64,000 bases of DNA from Glandiceps talaboti. Taxonomy: Eukaryota > Hemichordata > Enteropneusta > Spengelidae. Made by a program: the position numbers and the translations under genes. Positions 12,475 through 25,300 of this stretch are shown here, piece by piece (the first letter of the stretch is position 1; every line of letters begins with the position of its first letter). Location: assembly GCF_964340395.1 (NCBI RefSeq), contig NC_135552.1, positions 8,302,494 to 8,366,493 of the forward strand. The letters run 5' to 3'. The notes under the pieces are model-generated. The model saw nothing but the letters and a program-made list of their open reading frames with translations. It searched no databases and was not told the origin of the DNA.

Positions 12475-13767
12475 TAGTCCAGTTGCCAGAGGTGGTTTTG
12501 GGGGGTTAACCTTGCAATGTGAGTTATATGATATTTTTTTGCAGATTCCACCTCAGAAAGGTGTCCTGTTAGCATATCTGACGGGTGCCACTCGCGCACC
12601 TCTGGGCATTTTGCTATATCGTGAGAAAACCAAAATACCATGTATTGCTATGGGTAAACACATGTTTTGGTAGGCTTAATACTTACTGCCTATAAAACCA
12701 TGTCAAAGTTACTTAAAAGTCATATTTACATGTTACACACTGTATATTATGAATAATCAGTCAATTACAAATATTTTGTCAAAAGTTTTGGATATTAAAA
12801 TATCATAATTAGGCCAAAGGTCAACAAAATGACGCCATTTTCAGTTATGACATAGGTAGTGACTGTGTTTTCTGTGTATTGTGTGGGTACATCCATGTAT
12901 CATCTAGATTTTATTTATCAAATCAGGTTATGACACCAGTTACATATTATAAGCTGTGTCATACTGATATTTTGTTCCCCCAAACTGAATATATATGTAT
13001 TTTTTTTGAAATTTATGCATATCATTACTTCAGCTTTCAGGTTGTAAAGTGGTCAAAATGGTCTAATTTATACAACGTTTGAAGTTCAAAACTTTTTTTT
13101 TTATATTCAAAAACCTTGGCTCAAGATTTGTTGTGGATATATTATGATCACTAACTGTAAATCAACACATGATAATCACTTTTTCATAATTAGGTTATCA
13201 GATCATGATTTATGATATGTACAAAGTTCAACAAAATACTTACATATATTAAGTTTTAGAGACAAAATATCAGTATGACTCAGCTTATAATGTGTAACTG
13301 GTGTCATAACCCGATTTGATAAATAAAATTTATATGATAAATGGATGTACCCACACGATACACAGAAAATACATCCACTACCTATAAGTCATAACAACTG
13401 AAAATGGCGACATTTTGTTGACCTTTAGCCTAATTATGATATTTTAATATCCAAAACTTTTGACAAAATATTTGTAATTGACTGATTATTCATAATATAC
13501 AGTGTGCAACATGTAAATATGACTTTAAAGTAACTTTGACATGGTTTTATAGGCAGTAAGTATTAAGCCTACCAAAACATGTGTTTACCCATAGCAATAC
13601 ATGGTATTTTGGTTTTCTCGCGATATAACAAAATGCCCAGGGGTGCGCGAGTGGCACCCGTCAGATATGCTAACAGGACACCTTTCTGAGGTGGAATCTG
13701 CAAAAAAATATCATATAACTCACATTGCAAGGTTAACCCCCCAAAACCACCTCTGGCAACTGGACTA
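12475..13767. mobile_element. Large foldback (inverted-repeat) element, 1.3 kb
   Basis: The sequence from 12475 reading right is almost the exact reverse complement of the sequence from 13767 reading left. Outer ends TAGTCCAGTTGCCAGAGGTG match perfectly. Similarity stays high for about 500 bp per arm and then decays toward a centre near 13121. No transposase-like frame is present. The boundary TA on both sides could be a TA target duplication; TCA also flanks both ends. The outer arms contain the most CpG-containing stretch (CACTCGCGCACC). Confidence 0.85.
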
Positions 13768-13799
13768 TCACATGAGAATGAATGTTCATGGACTCTGGA

Positions 13800-13956
13800 T
13801 CATAGGTACTAGTGAAAATTTCTACTCACAGAGGCAAGAAAGTTTTTTTGGAGTTGAATCCCAAATTTTCAGCAACATGTCTCAGCATCAATAGGGGTGT
13901 ATTACAATAGTATGCCCTGATGATGCTGATGAGATGTCAATGAAAATTTGGGATTC
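13800..13956. repeat. Hairpin repeat with a related copy at 44226-44302
   Basis: Arms 13856-13890 and 13921-13956 are imperfect complements (GAATCCCAAATTTTC versus GAAAATTTGGGATTC, and CTCAGCATCA versus TGATGCTGATGAG). The left flank TCTACTCACAGAG and the arm recur at 44226-44302. Confidence 0.65.
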
Positions 13957-13974
13957 ACTGCCAGAATCTTTAAG

Positions 13975-14400
13975 CACAACTGAACTGATAAGGTTCAAAA
14001 GTACTATTTGCATGGTGTGGTGTCTGTCTGTGTCTGTGTGTGAGTGGGTGGGTGACTTAAACACAAACTACCAGACCGATTGCCTTGGTATTTGGTGGTG
14101 ACATTACTTTTGGTGTCGAGTTGGGAAATTGTTCAAATGAAAATGATCGCATCAGAGATGTGCGTTTTGGGTCAAAAACTGTGATTTTTGGTCAACAAAT
14201 TTAAACTCCAAAACTAATGGGCAGATTTGGCTTAAATTTTGTGGGAACGTACTTAGGGGTGTTTTGATTAAGAAGTGTTCATGACATGATGATCCCATCA
14301 GTGATATGCAAATTAGGTCTAAAAATGTGTCAAAACATTTTGACACAACTGCCCTAGCAACCATAACCATGCCCTTCATCAGTAATATTCAATTGTGTCG
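13975..14400 (+). repeat. Dispersed repeat, copy related to 20455-21110
   Basis: Shares ACAACTGAACTGATAA, a GTCTGTCTG run, TTGGGAAATTGTTCAAAT, GTGATTTTTGGTCAA, ATCAGTGATATGCAAATTAG and CTAAAAATGTGTC in the same order and orientation as 20455-21110. Confidence 0.75.
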
Positions 14401-17400
14401 GACAACTGGTAGAGCTATTAAGATATGATTTATGAATGGCATAACTAATTTTTGGTGTATCAAGACACTTTGAAATTTTGGTCTCAGTTACCAAATCTCT
14501 TTGTGTTTAGTTACCCACCTTTTGATCATACTATGATATCCCCAAAAGTAAGAAAGTCCTAAATTTCATTTGATAAATGCAACAACTTTCTTTGTTTGCC
14601 ATTGTCATTAACAGTTAAACTAACCCATTACTTTCATACAACATCTCATACAAATAATAACAGATATGCTGCACTAAAACATCACTTCTCAACATGAACT
14701 TTGATGTGTATCTGTGCATAATCGCAAACAGCTGCATTGAGAAAAATGGCGTTCTGTTTCTCCTCCAAATCACAGTCTTATGTCACATCACAGAGGTGAA
14801 CTGTAGGTTAGACCAAACGTCATGCTTGTTAAAGTATTGCGTGTTACACTTCAAATCTCACACAAAACATGTGGTCTCTTAGATCTGGTTTTAAACCATT
14901 TTATTAGCAAAGTGATTTCATTCAAAGTTCACACTCTTTAAGTGTACAAAGGCAGATTCTGTGTAAATCAGAAGCAAAATGTAAACTATCCTTTAAAGTA
15001 TTGAAAACATGATTTATCTTCTCCACATGTATACATTTGTACTTTGATATAGCTACTTTCAACAACTATTTCACAACATCTTTCAGATGTCTGGCACACG
15101 GGTAATCTGTCAAGTTACCATACTGTACTGCCTAATTTAATATGACTTGATGTTGCCAATTTATAATAATTTACACAATGGGTACCAATTAGCAAATTTG
15201 TATTCGTCAGTGATGCTCATCAAAGAAGAATTTTAAGCCATGAATCCAAATTTATGCATGTGTTGTGTACATGTAATTTGATGCACACGAATTTGCTCAA
15301 CTGCAGTAAGTTATTTCAGATAAGGTTTGATCAGTCCTAGCTCCTAAAGGAATACAAGACACTTCTACCAGTACAGGAAAGATCTTAAGGGAATGTCATA
15401 ATGATTTGTTGTGGCCATCAGGCAAATCATCAGTGATTTATGCATAAACCCATGATCTATGATTTATATTTATATTCACTTACAAGAATTTGTATTATGA
15501 TAGGCCAGTTACCATAGATGAAACAATGTATCAAATCACATGCAAAACAGGAAAACAATTCAGGACTGTGTAAATATGCTTCAGAATTGTGATGCACTAA
15601 TACGTTGAATGCATGTTGAACATGCTATGTAAAATTTGAAATGTTATAGATATTGAAGAGCATGCCACATTTTTATTACACTACAATTTTTCACAAAGTA
15701 AAATTTGATAGGATTCTCAATGTACACAAGTACAAAAGCATGACCCTATATAATCAGTATAGCTCCACTGATAAGATAAGACTTGTAAAAACTTGGGAGT
15801 GAATTAATTGCTGGCCTTTAACGTTTTTCCCTTGTATTTTTAATACAGGAGAAATCTCTATAAAATAACACTGCAAGTTCTCTGACAGGTATAAAAACTG
15901 ATTTAGCTAGGCATATGTTAATTCATCACAGTAAGTTTCAATGTTTTGAAGTCCTAATGTAAACACAAATGGAATGAGAAATTGTAAAAAGGAAATTTCT
16001 CCTTTTCAATCTATCCACAGCAAAAATGCCATCTTAGTGCTAATTTTCATCCTCATGACAAAACTCCAGCTGTGTGAGGGAAAGTTGGACATTTTTGTTT
16101 AATAACTGAAGGCATGAACAACTGAAGTGAAGAATACAAAAGTATTATGCGTACTTATTTTTATATGTGGTGCAAAAGAATCATTCGTCAATTAATAAAA
16201 CAGGTGAAATTTAATTACCCTGGCCCAAGTTGATATTTACCAGTTATTATAGAAGAAAATGATATACTGGCCTATGAGAAAAGATGAGTGAGAACATTGT
16301 GCAAATACTTATAGTTGTGAAAATTACTTGTAATAATATACCGGGGTACTGTAGAATTTTGAGAGAGTGAAGAAAGTTGTCTCTGATGATTACTTTGATA
16401 GATATCATTGACATCTCTAAAGTTAAATATCATTGATTATCATGTTGCACACTCGGGCAACAATGTCAAACTACTGCAATTTGTCTCTTTCAGGATAGAG
16501 AATAACATATAGATATTCCCACTAATCAAGCTTAGAGTTAGTTTCTTGCTTCCATTTTTAAAAGCGCTTTCACTTTTTGAAAATGCCAAATTATTGAAGA
16601 GCACCAATTGAAAGCAAGCAGATATCCAATGTTTTACCATATATGCTCGCTTGGATCCAAATCTAGTTAGGTATCCAAACTGCAAGGACATTTCCATGCA
16701 GTGCAAAATACTCTTATCAGAGTAAGAATTATAATACATACAAAATGTAGAGGTGTAACAGCATTTTAAATGTGATAACACTTCTATGTCTATATTCTAA
16801 AATCTATGTATACAATGTACTTTCTCCTCAAATAGCTCAACAACATTCAGTTATCAAAAGTTAACAACTTGCTGGGGGAAAAAACATTGTTCTACTTTTT
16901 AACACTTTCTGTGACTATTTCTAGTAAGAGTTCAAATGAGCTTTTACAAAAATGTTATTGTATGTTACAAAAAAGCTTCTTATTTGGACACGGATAATAA
17001 TTCTTAAAAGTTTAAGACTTTTTGATTCTTATGACATCCTCCAAACAAGAAAGCAAAGGTAAGTAGTAAATCAGTTTGTGCATTCCCACAGTTCTCTTGA
17101 ATTTCACAACCACCTACATATTAGAATTTAAGTACTTTGATCTCCTAATCGTTATATGTTGGCTCAAAGTAAATGTCTTTTTAAGCAGTTACATAGCATG
17201 TAAATTTTATCTCAGTCTGTACTTACTAAGCAGTGTGCAATTTACAATGATAACCCTATCAACACCAGTTGTGCCAACTATAGAAAAGTTCGTTTTTCTT
17301 TAATGGAAGCTTATTGTGGTGAATTGATATTATGCCAAATAAAATAAACATCTACAATTTCTCAAATGGCTTTATGTTGCAAGCAGTTCATATGCAGTAG

Positions 17401-17506
17401 CTTTTTAAGCTATTTTCCTTTATACATCAAGTGTTGAATCCAACAATGTGTTTGCAAAAAGTTTTCCATGTTGGTTGTGCTCAGATTTGTGATGTTATAT
17501 TGGTCT

Positions 17507-17890
17507 TTAAGAACAGCCACATGCATCTACTACCATTTCTGGTAACTCTCCAAAAATGATATTCTCAGAGTCATTGAAGTAAAGCATGGAGATAGATGAC
17601 ATTTTGGTCGGTGTGCAACAAGGTCCAGCTGTAGCACTTGGGTCAAGTTGCTCCACCAGCTGGGTATGTGGATATTGGGTAAGGAAGTTAGCTGGGCATT
17701 TGCCAGCACAATAGTTAGCTCGGTATACTTTGGGGGCAATGATCCAATCCCATCCAAATTTTTCAAAATCAACACTAATTGGGTACCGACAACATCGTTC
17801 CTCCTTAGAATTCTCCTCACATTCCAGTCCCGTTGTTTCTCTTTTCTTCCTCATTTTTTGAGGCTGGACCATAATCTCTATGAATGGTTT
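17507..17890 (-). CDS. GDF8/11 exon 3 (cleavage site and mature ligand)
   Basis: A long pyrimidine tract and cag acceptor precede KPFIEI, matching the vertebrate NPFLEV start of exon 3. Then come KMRKKR and the cystine-knot domain with [10 protein letters not shown] and YPHTQLVEQ. The wrist segment CPANFLTQ and the [11 protein letters not shown] substitutions are lineage-specific. The stop codon is included. Confidence 0.97.
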   Translation of the reverse strand, partial: KPFIEIMVQPQKMRKKRETTGLECEENSKEERCCRYPISVDFEKFGWDWIIAPKVYRANYCAGKCPANFLTQYPHTQLVEQLDPSATAGPCCTPTKMSSISMLYFNDSENIIFGELPEMVVDACGCS

Positions 17891-20800
17891 CTGAAAAAAA
17901 AAAAGATTTAACTAATTGGTAAGGGATGTGCATTTGAAGGTGTTTAAAAAAAAGAAAAATAAGATTTTTGACCAGAATTACATACCATTAGGTTATCTTT
18001 CCTTAAAAAAATTGTCTGGAGCTTGAGGAAAGTTCAAACCACATCGAACACTGATGTGCTTAGAAGCTTGGTGTTAAAAATTTGACTAAAAATCACCTAC
18101 TGTGCATAGCAAAGAACTTCTCATTCAAATGTACATCATTCAGTATAACCCATGTACCCTACACATTATGATATTCAGATCTTTTGACCTAGAAACAAAT
18201 TTATAGACCAAATTTGAATATCAACAATGAGATCTGTCTTACATTGATAATTTATCTAGTCATCCCCCAAAACATCCCTTCATAAAATATAACTAATCAG
18301 CCTAGCAGTTTAAGATTTTTAGTTATTTGCCAAAATGCATATCCTTTACAAAATTTGTGCATCACCAATATGATGACTTTGCTTGAGAAATCCCTTACAT
18401 TGCATAACATCCTCAGAATGCAAATTCAATCCAACTAGTGGTTTTACTTTGAAATATTCACATACATCCAAACTCACAAACAGACAGTTTACCATGCTAA
18501 GTTATAGCATGCATCTCTAGCAATTTAACTTCAGTTGTGCAAAAAGGGTAACACATAGAAATATTTGCCGATCACAAACATGAAGTTTCTGTTATATATT
18601 TATCTCCTATGGAATATACCACAACCACTAAAGAATGAACACTAACCTTGTCCTCATCAGGACTTGTATCTGTTACAACAACTGATTTATCATTATGGTC
18701 TTTGGCCTCCACAGTTATCCCCCAGTTAAGTTCAGGGTCAGTGAACCATTCAAGGACAATATTCTTGAAATCAAAACTTTCCCAGTGGCCGGAGGTGAGA
18801 CGAATTTTTTTTTTGCGGACAATCTCGCCTAGTCTACTTTTCTTATCCTTGCTCCATATCTGATTGATGTGTAACATTGTTACAGTATCTTGCACCACTT
18901 TGGATGGCTGTATGTAGACCCATAGATGTGCCCTATGGATGATATGGTCCATAATGTCAGGAGAAAACTCAAAATAGCAGCAAGACCTTTCAAGTGCTCC
19001 TCCTGTATCAGATTTTCCAGTTATGCTTGGCACTGAAATTTAGAACATATTAATGTAGAAAATGAATACTGTATTCATTTGAAGTATTTAAAACTGTAGA
19101 ATCATCATTGAACATTAATGGATATTATTTCTGTCGAGTAAGATGTTAATGCACTCTTGCTGTTATTACTAAAGTCTAGTGTGTGAAATCAAAGTGGACT
19201 AGCTTGGTATACAGTGAAGTTTGCTGAAAAAGACACTTTCATGTATGTATAATCAGGTCACACCAGTGTAATAGAAGTGGTGAAAGTGTAATACCAAAAT
19301 CATACATGTAAAAGATAAAAAGGTGTAAGTGCAATATATTGTAGATTCTCTTTTTATGGGGGGGGGGGGGGGGGGGAACTAGGTTAAATATTGAATATTA
19401 CCTTTCAAATGTGTATTAATACAGACAAAGTCCACACTGATTTAAGCAATTTCTTACCATTACTTCTACAGTTAGGGAATGTACAAAATTTATAGTAAAC
19501 AAAGTTTCATAGCCCCTCCCCCTTCCCTTAATGCTCTAAAAAAATAATTCAGTGGAATTTCTGTAGCCAGCCCCCTCCATTACCTGCAGTACACTGGAAA
19601 TGCACAATTACAATATACAACACTACATTAAAAGAACAATGACAACCATAATAGTCCATATATTTCTTTACTAGTGGATTTGGTCTTCACACTCATATGT
19701 AAGGAGGTGTCTCCAAATACTAGTAATCTATTTTATACTTGGAGAGGCTAAACCAGCAGATCGTCCCCCTTCAATCTGGAAAGACATCACCATGTTTTCT
19801 ACTGCCTGCGAGGGGACACTTCAGTCATGTGTCTGACTGTGAAGTGTATTTTGTTGTGGTAAAACTGTTAGAAATTTTGCAAATTTACACTTGGTAAATG
19901 CCTGCTTCTGAAGTTTAATCACAGACCCTACACTTTCATGTAGAATATATGGTTTAATTTGGTTCCAAAACATCACAAATATAGAGCAAAATATTTCAAT
20001 TTGCCCCTTAAGACTATCAAAATTTTCAATCATAGCACCACTGTTTTCTCCTCATCCCTGCCCTATTGTCATCAATTCTGTTCGTTCTCGTAGTGCTCAT
20101 TGGGTATACAACAGCTAATTAGTTTTCCCTAAATCCACTCTTGTATGCATTATCAGGTCCTAGGTAAAGCCCCATATATTGTAGGTATTATTTATTTGGA
20201 AGTGACTCAAATGCATACCTTCACATGTATTGTTTAGAAAATATCAAGAAATGCCCATAAATAATTTTGAAACAAACCACACACTGTAGTCCAGCGACCA
20301 TTTTACTGTTGTTTGTGGCTGCATGCCCATCACCAAAAAATATTGAAGTAATCTAACTAGGGTAGGTCGGACAAATTTCTTTCCTTCTCGCAACATATTC
20401 AATGTTTTTGAAGCAAAACAAATGTTGATGTTTACACCACATATAATGGACCCATTTTAGTACAACTGAACTGATAACATTCAAATAGTGCTTTAGGCAT
20501 GGTAAAGTGTCTGTCTGTCTGTCTGTCTGTTAACATCTTAAAGTCAAAAACCGCTGGACTGATTGCCATGATAATTGGTGGGTGTATTACCTAGGTCTCT
20601 AGTTGGGAAATTGTTCAAATCAAAAGGATCTTACCCCAGGTGTGTGGATTTGGGTAAAAAAAATGTGATTTTTGGTCAAAAAACTTAATTCTGAAACTAC
20701 AAAGCAGCTTAAGCTGAATTTCGGTGGGAACATTCTTAGTAGTGTTTAGATTAAGAATTGTACATGGCATGATACCATCAGTGATATGCAAATTAGGGCT

Positions 20801-22289
20801 AAAAATGTGTCCTTTTGGTAAAAAATCTATAATTCCAAAATTACTGAGCAGATTGGGCAGGAATTTAATGGGGATGCATCTGGGGATATGTATATGAAGC
20901 TGTATTCACAACGTGATGATCACATCAGCGATATGCAAATTAGGTCTAAAATCTCAATTTTGGTCAAAAACATATCTTGAAACTGCATTGTGAATGGGGT
21001 TGAAACTTGATGGGGATGTTTTTGGAGGTGTTATTCTGCAGTTATTGTTGAAAACATTTTGACATAATTGGTCCTAGCAACCATGACTACTCCCTTCACA
21101 AGTGAAATGATTATACATATTACAAAGATAACAGGGATGGGTAGGTGAGTGAATAAATATTCAAAAATGTATGGAAATATGCCTGGTAACAGGACCGTGC
21201 CCATAGCAACCGCTAACTACAGTTGTGCTGCAGCATCATTGGCAGTATTTTTCATTATGCTGTTAGCATTTCCAGCTGTGCAAGTGCCAAACGTGATGTA
21301 TTCTAGTTTTTAAGCAAAATAACAAGTTGGTGTACATATCCTATTAAAATTTGCATAATTAATGAATTTGACATGTGTAATTCTAAAATGTTTTAGACTG
21401 CACTATATATTGTGGAATTTAAACGAGGGCAAGTCAAAGAGAGAACTGGTGCGAATTTTGATTGATATGTATTGCATACTTGGCACAATTACTAATGTGT
21501 GTTGATTTAGGATTATCTGTAGTAACTGAATATTGTCACTCTAGTTAGTAGTAGGAGTAGTAGTTCAACAGGATAAGAAGCTAGTTATAGTTAATTTATT
21601 TATTGTTTATCCCCATTTCTTTAATATTTACATTATAGTTTCCCTTTTTAAACAATTATACCAAACATATTTGGTGTACTGTATGCCCAATTTGGAAATT
21701 TGGTTCACTTATTCTCTTGTTGTATCTAGGGTGAATTAGTTTTTGAGTGAAGTTTGTGAATATTAATTAGTCGTATTTGCATAATAAGAATACTAGTATT
21801 TTACTTAAATCTAGAGATGAGTTAAAATTAGACTGTACCTGGCAAAAGTGTATGGTATATCATGTGAAGCATGTAATATTTAAGCCAAATTCTATGTGAA
21901 CATGGAAACATCAAAGCAACTTATAGTACAGCATAGGCATACATAAACAATATGATAGCTCATAGATTTCATGAGAAAGTAACCCTTATCTGTGGTAAGA
22001 TTTTAATTTTACTTCTTACATTGAAAGGCTGGAAATAATAACTCATTCTGTGCAATAAAGTCACTGAGGTCAACTTGCCTGAATTTCAACTATTCAAATG
22101 TTGCTCAAATTTAATATATTGACTTTACTGCCCTAGTCACTCACATACAAACAGTATCATTTGAATCAGCACATGTGGCCATGTGGCACCCTGTGCTAAA
22201 TTAGATATCAGGTGAATGAGCTGAGTGCACTAACCCTGATGCATGATACCATATTTTATTTTATGACAGTCGTTGGTCATGAGTAAGGC

Positions 22290-22356
<67 letters not shown>

Positions 22357-25300
22357 AACATATTTTGTGATAAATGTAAGTAAAGGGTAAAGCTGTTAGT
22401 TGTTGTTGCGAGCATATTTTGTCACAGTGGTAGATAAGCTGTTGCTATTATTTATAACATGTTTTGGGTGATTTGTAAGTAATGGTAAGGGTGGTCTTTC
22501 AAACATTTTTATGGTAAACCACAGACACATGCCTTTTTGCGGTAACAGTACTCCATGTATAAGTCCCATTAAAGTCTCATTAGTTTTCAAATGTTGACAG
22601 TCATGGTTGCATTTGTTCTTGATTTAGGCCTACCAGTAGTAAGTTTACATTTTGAAAGCTAATAGTCCTTTTTGAGTGTTTGCTTTTCTCACCGAACAAA
22701 AGATTAAGTTGTTCAAGAATACTTTGATGTCTTGAAGAAAAGATTAAGTTGTTCAAGAACATTTGATGTCTTGAGAATATCAAGATAAGACTAAAATAAT
22801 GTGTAACAAGGCACTGGCACTAGTTCGTTTTGAAAGAGTTGCAAGCATGGTTTTGTGAGAGCACCAAGTGTTGACATTTAGAAGACCGAGTACTAGGAAT
22901 AATAAATTATGAAAAGTCGTACTTTGTTGAAAAATAATTGTGTCATAAATCCGAAAAGTCATTACTAGTGTCCAAGTACAGTACCAAATACAGTACTGTA
23001 TCGTACCAAATGTTATTTCCATGTTTGATAAACGACTGAAGTACTAAAGGGGATACTGTGCACGCTTCCCTTGTAGTTTGAAGGCCATACATATTTATGA
23101 TTTCAACATTTAGGTGCTGACCCAAAACAATTTTGTCAGCAACAACAAATCATGTGTGGTATTCCTGTGGCTGTTTTAGAGTTTACAGAAACATAAGGAT
23201 TAGAAAGTAGAAAAACATTCTTATCCGTCTCACAAAACTACCATACTTGAAAGGTTTTCCAAAAGTCAAACATACTCTGGCTTGAAGGGGCACATTTTAC
23301 TTGTAAATTGATGGTTGATAATGGTTACTTTTATTGTTTTTAAGATTGTATATTATCCCTACTACGACAAGATATTAATTTACGGTAGAGCCGTCATCAG
23401 CTTTTCAGATATGATTAATATATTTATTATATAATTTGTGAGTACCAAAGAATGCGAGGTCTCAGTTACGTAGTGATGTAGTGTTGCCCTTCTTCGGGCA
23501 CTTGCCATCGCGCTGTCAACACTGATATGCTCCAAATTATATGTACATGTATTACTATGTATGTACAATTTGCACCGATTTTAACAGAAAATTGGACCTC
23601 GAGCTCAGTCACGGACTTTGGAAATGCCCTAAATGTGTGTAAAACTTGTTGACTTGATTAAATAATCACGTAGTTAACTCCTTTCCTTTGTACCTTGGAT
23701 CCTAGTTGAACACCTGTTGACATCATCCTACATACCCTGGACACTTTAACCCACCCCAAGCCCCACCCCCGCCTGTTAAGTTCGTGACAAAATGGATCGT
23801 AAAAATACGAGTGATTCGAAACGCACACTTAGAGTCAACATTTTCTAGAATTGACCATTGATCGGACCCTCCAACATCTATGATTTTACGAAATGGAAAT
23901 GGCGTCCAGCTCAACAAATGCTTCTGACAGTGTGGCATGGCATGACACGTTCTAGAAGCAAAGCTAATTGTATCGGCTGCCAATACCTTCTAATCCGCAT
24001 TCAACTCCGCCCATGTTAGTAGCTATAACAAACTTTTAGTGTTGGCAAATCTACAGCTTTGTTCGCCAAACAATAAGGTTTTAAGATTGAAAGTTTCCAA
24101 TCTGTCACTCATACCAACTGTCCTGACAAACAGGCTTTCAATCAGCTGTCTGTTCTATTCCTACCAGTATTTTCAAATTAAAAGTTATCTTCCAACGATT
24201 GAAGTTACCATACTGCAGTTTTCTCCAAAGCGATGTGGATTTCGTATAAATGTCCTATTTTACAAATTAAAGCCAGTATTTTGCGAGCAGGTTGATATGC
24301 GGTACTGTGTTGTAGTTGTAGTTGGAACATGAAACTTTCAAGGCGGTGCCATGTGAACTCAATAGAACATTGTCCACAGTTATGTTTGCTTGCGTAATTC
24401 TTACAACATGTTACATGGGACAAAAAAAAACATTTCAATTTAATCATTCATTGAACTAACATTTAACTCTACTTTGCCCTAGAACACTCTGGCTCTCTGA
24501 CAAACAGATTTACGTCATCAGCAATTCTTTTAAACGGCATAACGGTATTCAATGAATGCCTCGTTTTAAAAATTGAAAAACAAAGTCGTAATGTCAGGGA
24601 CATAACCGTTTTTTACACAGTTTTACTGAAATTCTGACGAGAAGCATATGTAGAAAGTGATATCACGCGTGAACTTGCCATACTGACCTACTCCCGTTAG
24701 CCCCCATAACTCTCTCGATATGTTTACTTCGCACGTGTATTATGGTGTAAGTTTTCCCCTTATGAGTAACCTGGCACGCGTTACAGCACACTTGTCCGTG
24801 TATCATTTTACATGGGATAATTTAACGGTTATTGGTTTTCGTTGCAATCAATCACTCTTCAAAAGCACTGACTATGCTTTCCTTTGAACCAAACTGTTTG
24901 ACGTCTTTTCACTGCCCACCAGTTGAGATCTAGTTTTCAGATTTCTTTATTTCCAGGTCTACGACTAGGTCAACTATCGTTCTTGGACAGCAAGGAAACT
25001 CAATACATGGCACAAAATAAGTTTATAATGTTTTTACTTGGATTAATTGTATACATAAATCCTCGATAAACTATTTTAGTACAATAGTGATGTCGATACA
25101 TAGCTTCGACTACGTAAAAATCGTCTTTTGATGTTATTACCACTATTGATTTGGGATTTCCTGGACAGTTGAATACACGTTACTAAATTGTGTTATCGAA
25201 TAGTTTATGTATACTAACGGAATACCATGTTTGGGCTCTGCCAAAAGCAAGTGATGTTTGATAAGTATGCTTTTTAGAATGGTGCAGCCAGTTTGTGTCC

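Larger units (their letters stand above)
13768..17506. other. Downstream flank / possible 3' UTR of GDF8/11
   Basis: No coding exon was recognised. It contains a hairpin repeat (13800-13956), a degenerate dispersed repeat (13975-14400) and otherwise unremarkable AT-rich sequence. The minus-strand GDF8/11 transcript must end somewhere here. AATAAA-type signals on the minus strand occur near 15.67 kb and 14.9 kb, but none can be chosen by eye. Confidence 0.5.

Noticed and set aside
13601-13894. 97-codon plus-strand open frame
   Set aside because: Lies mostly inside the right arm of the foldback element and runs into the hairpin repeat; no similarity to transposase or other proteins.
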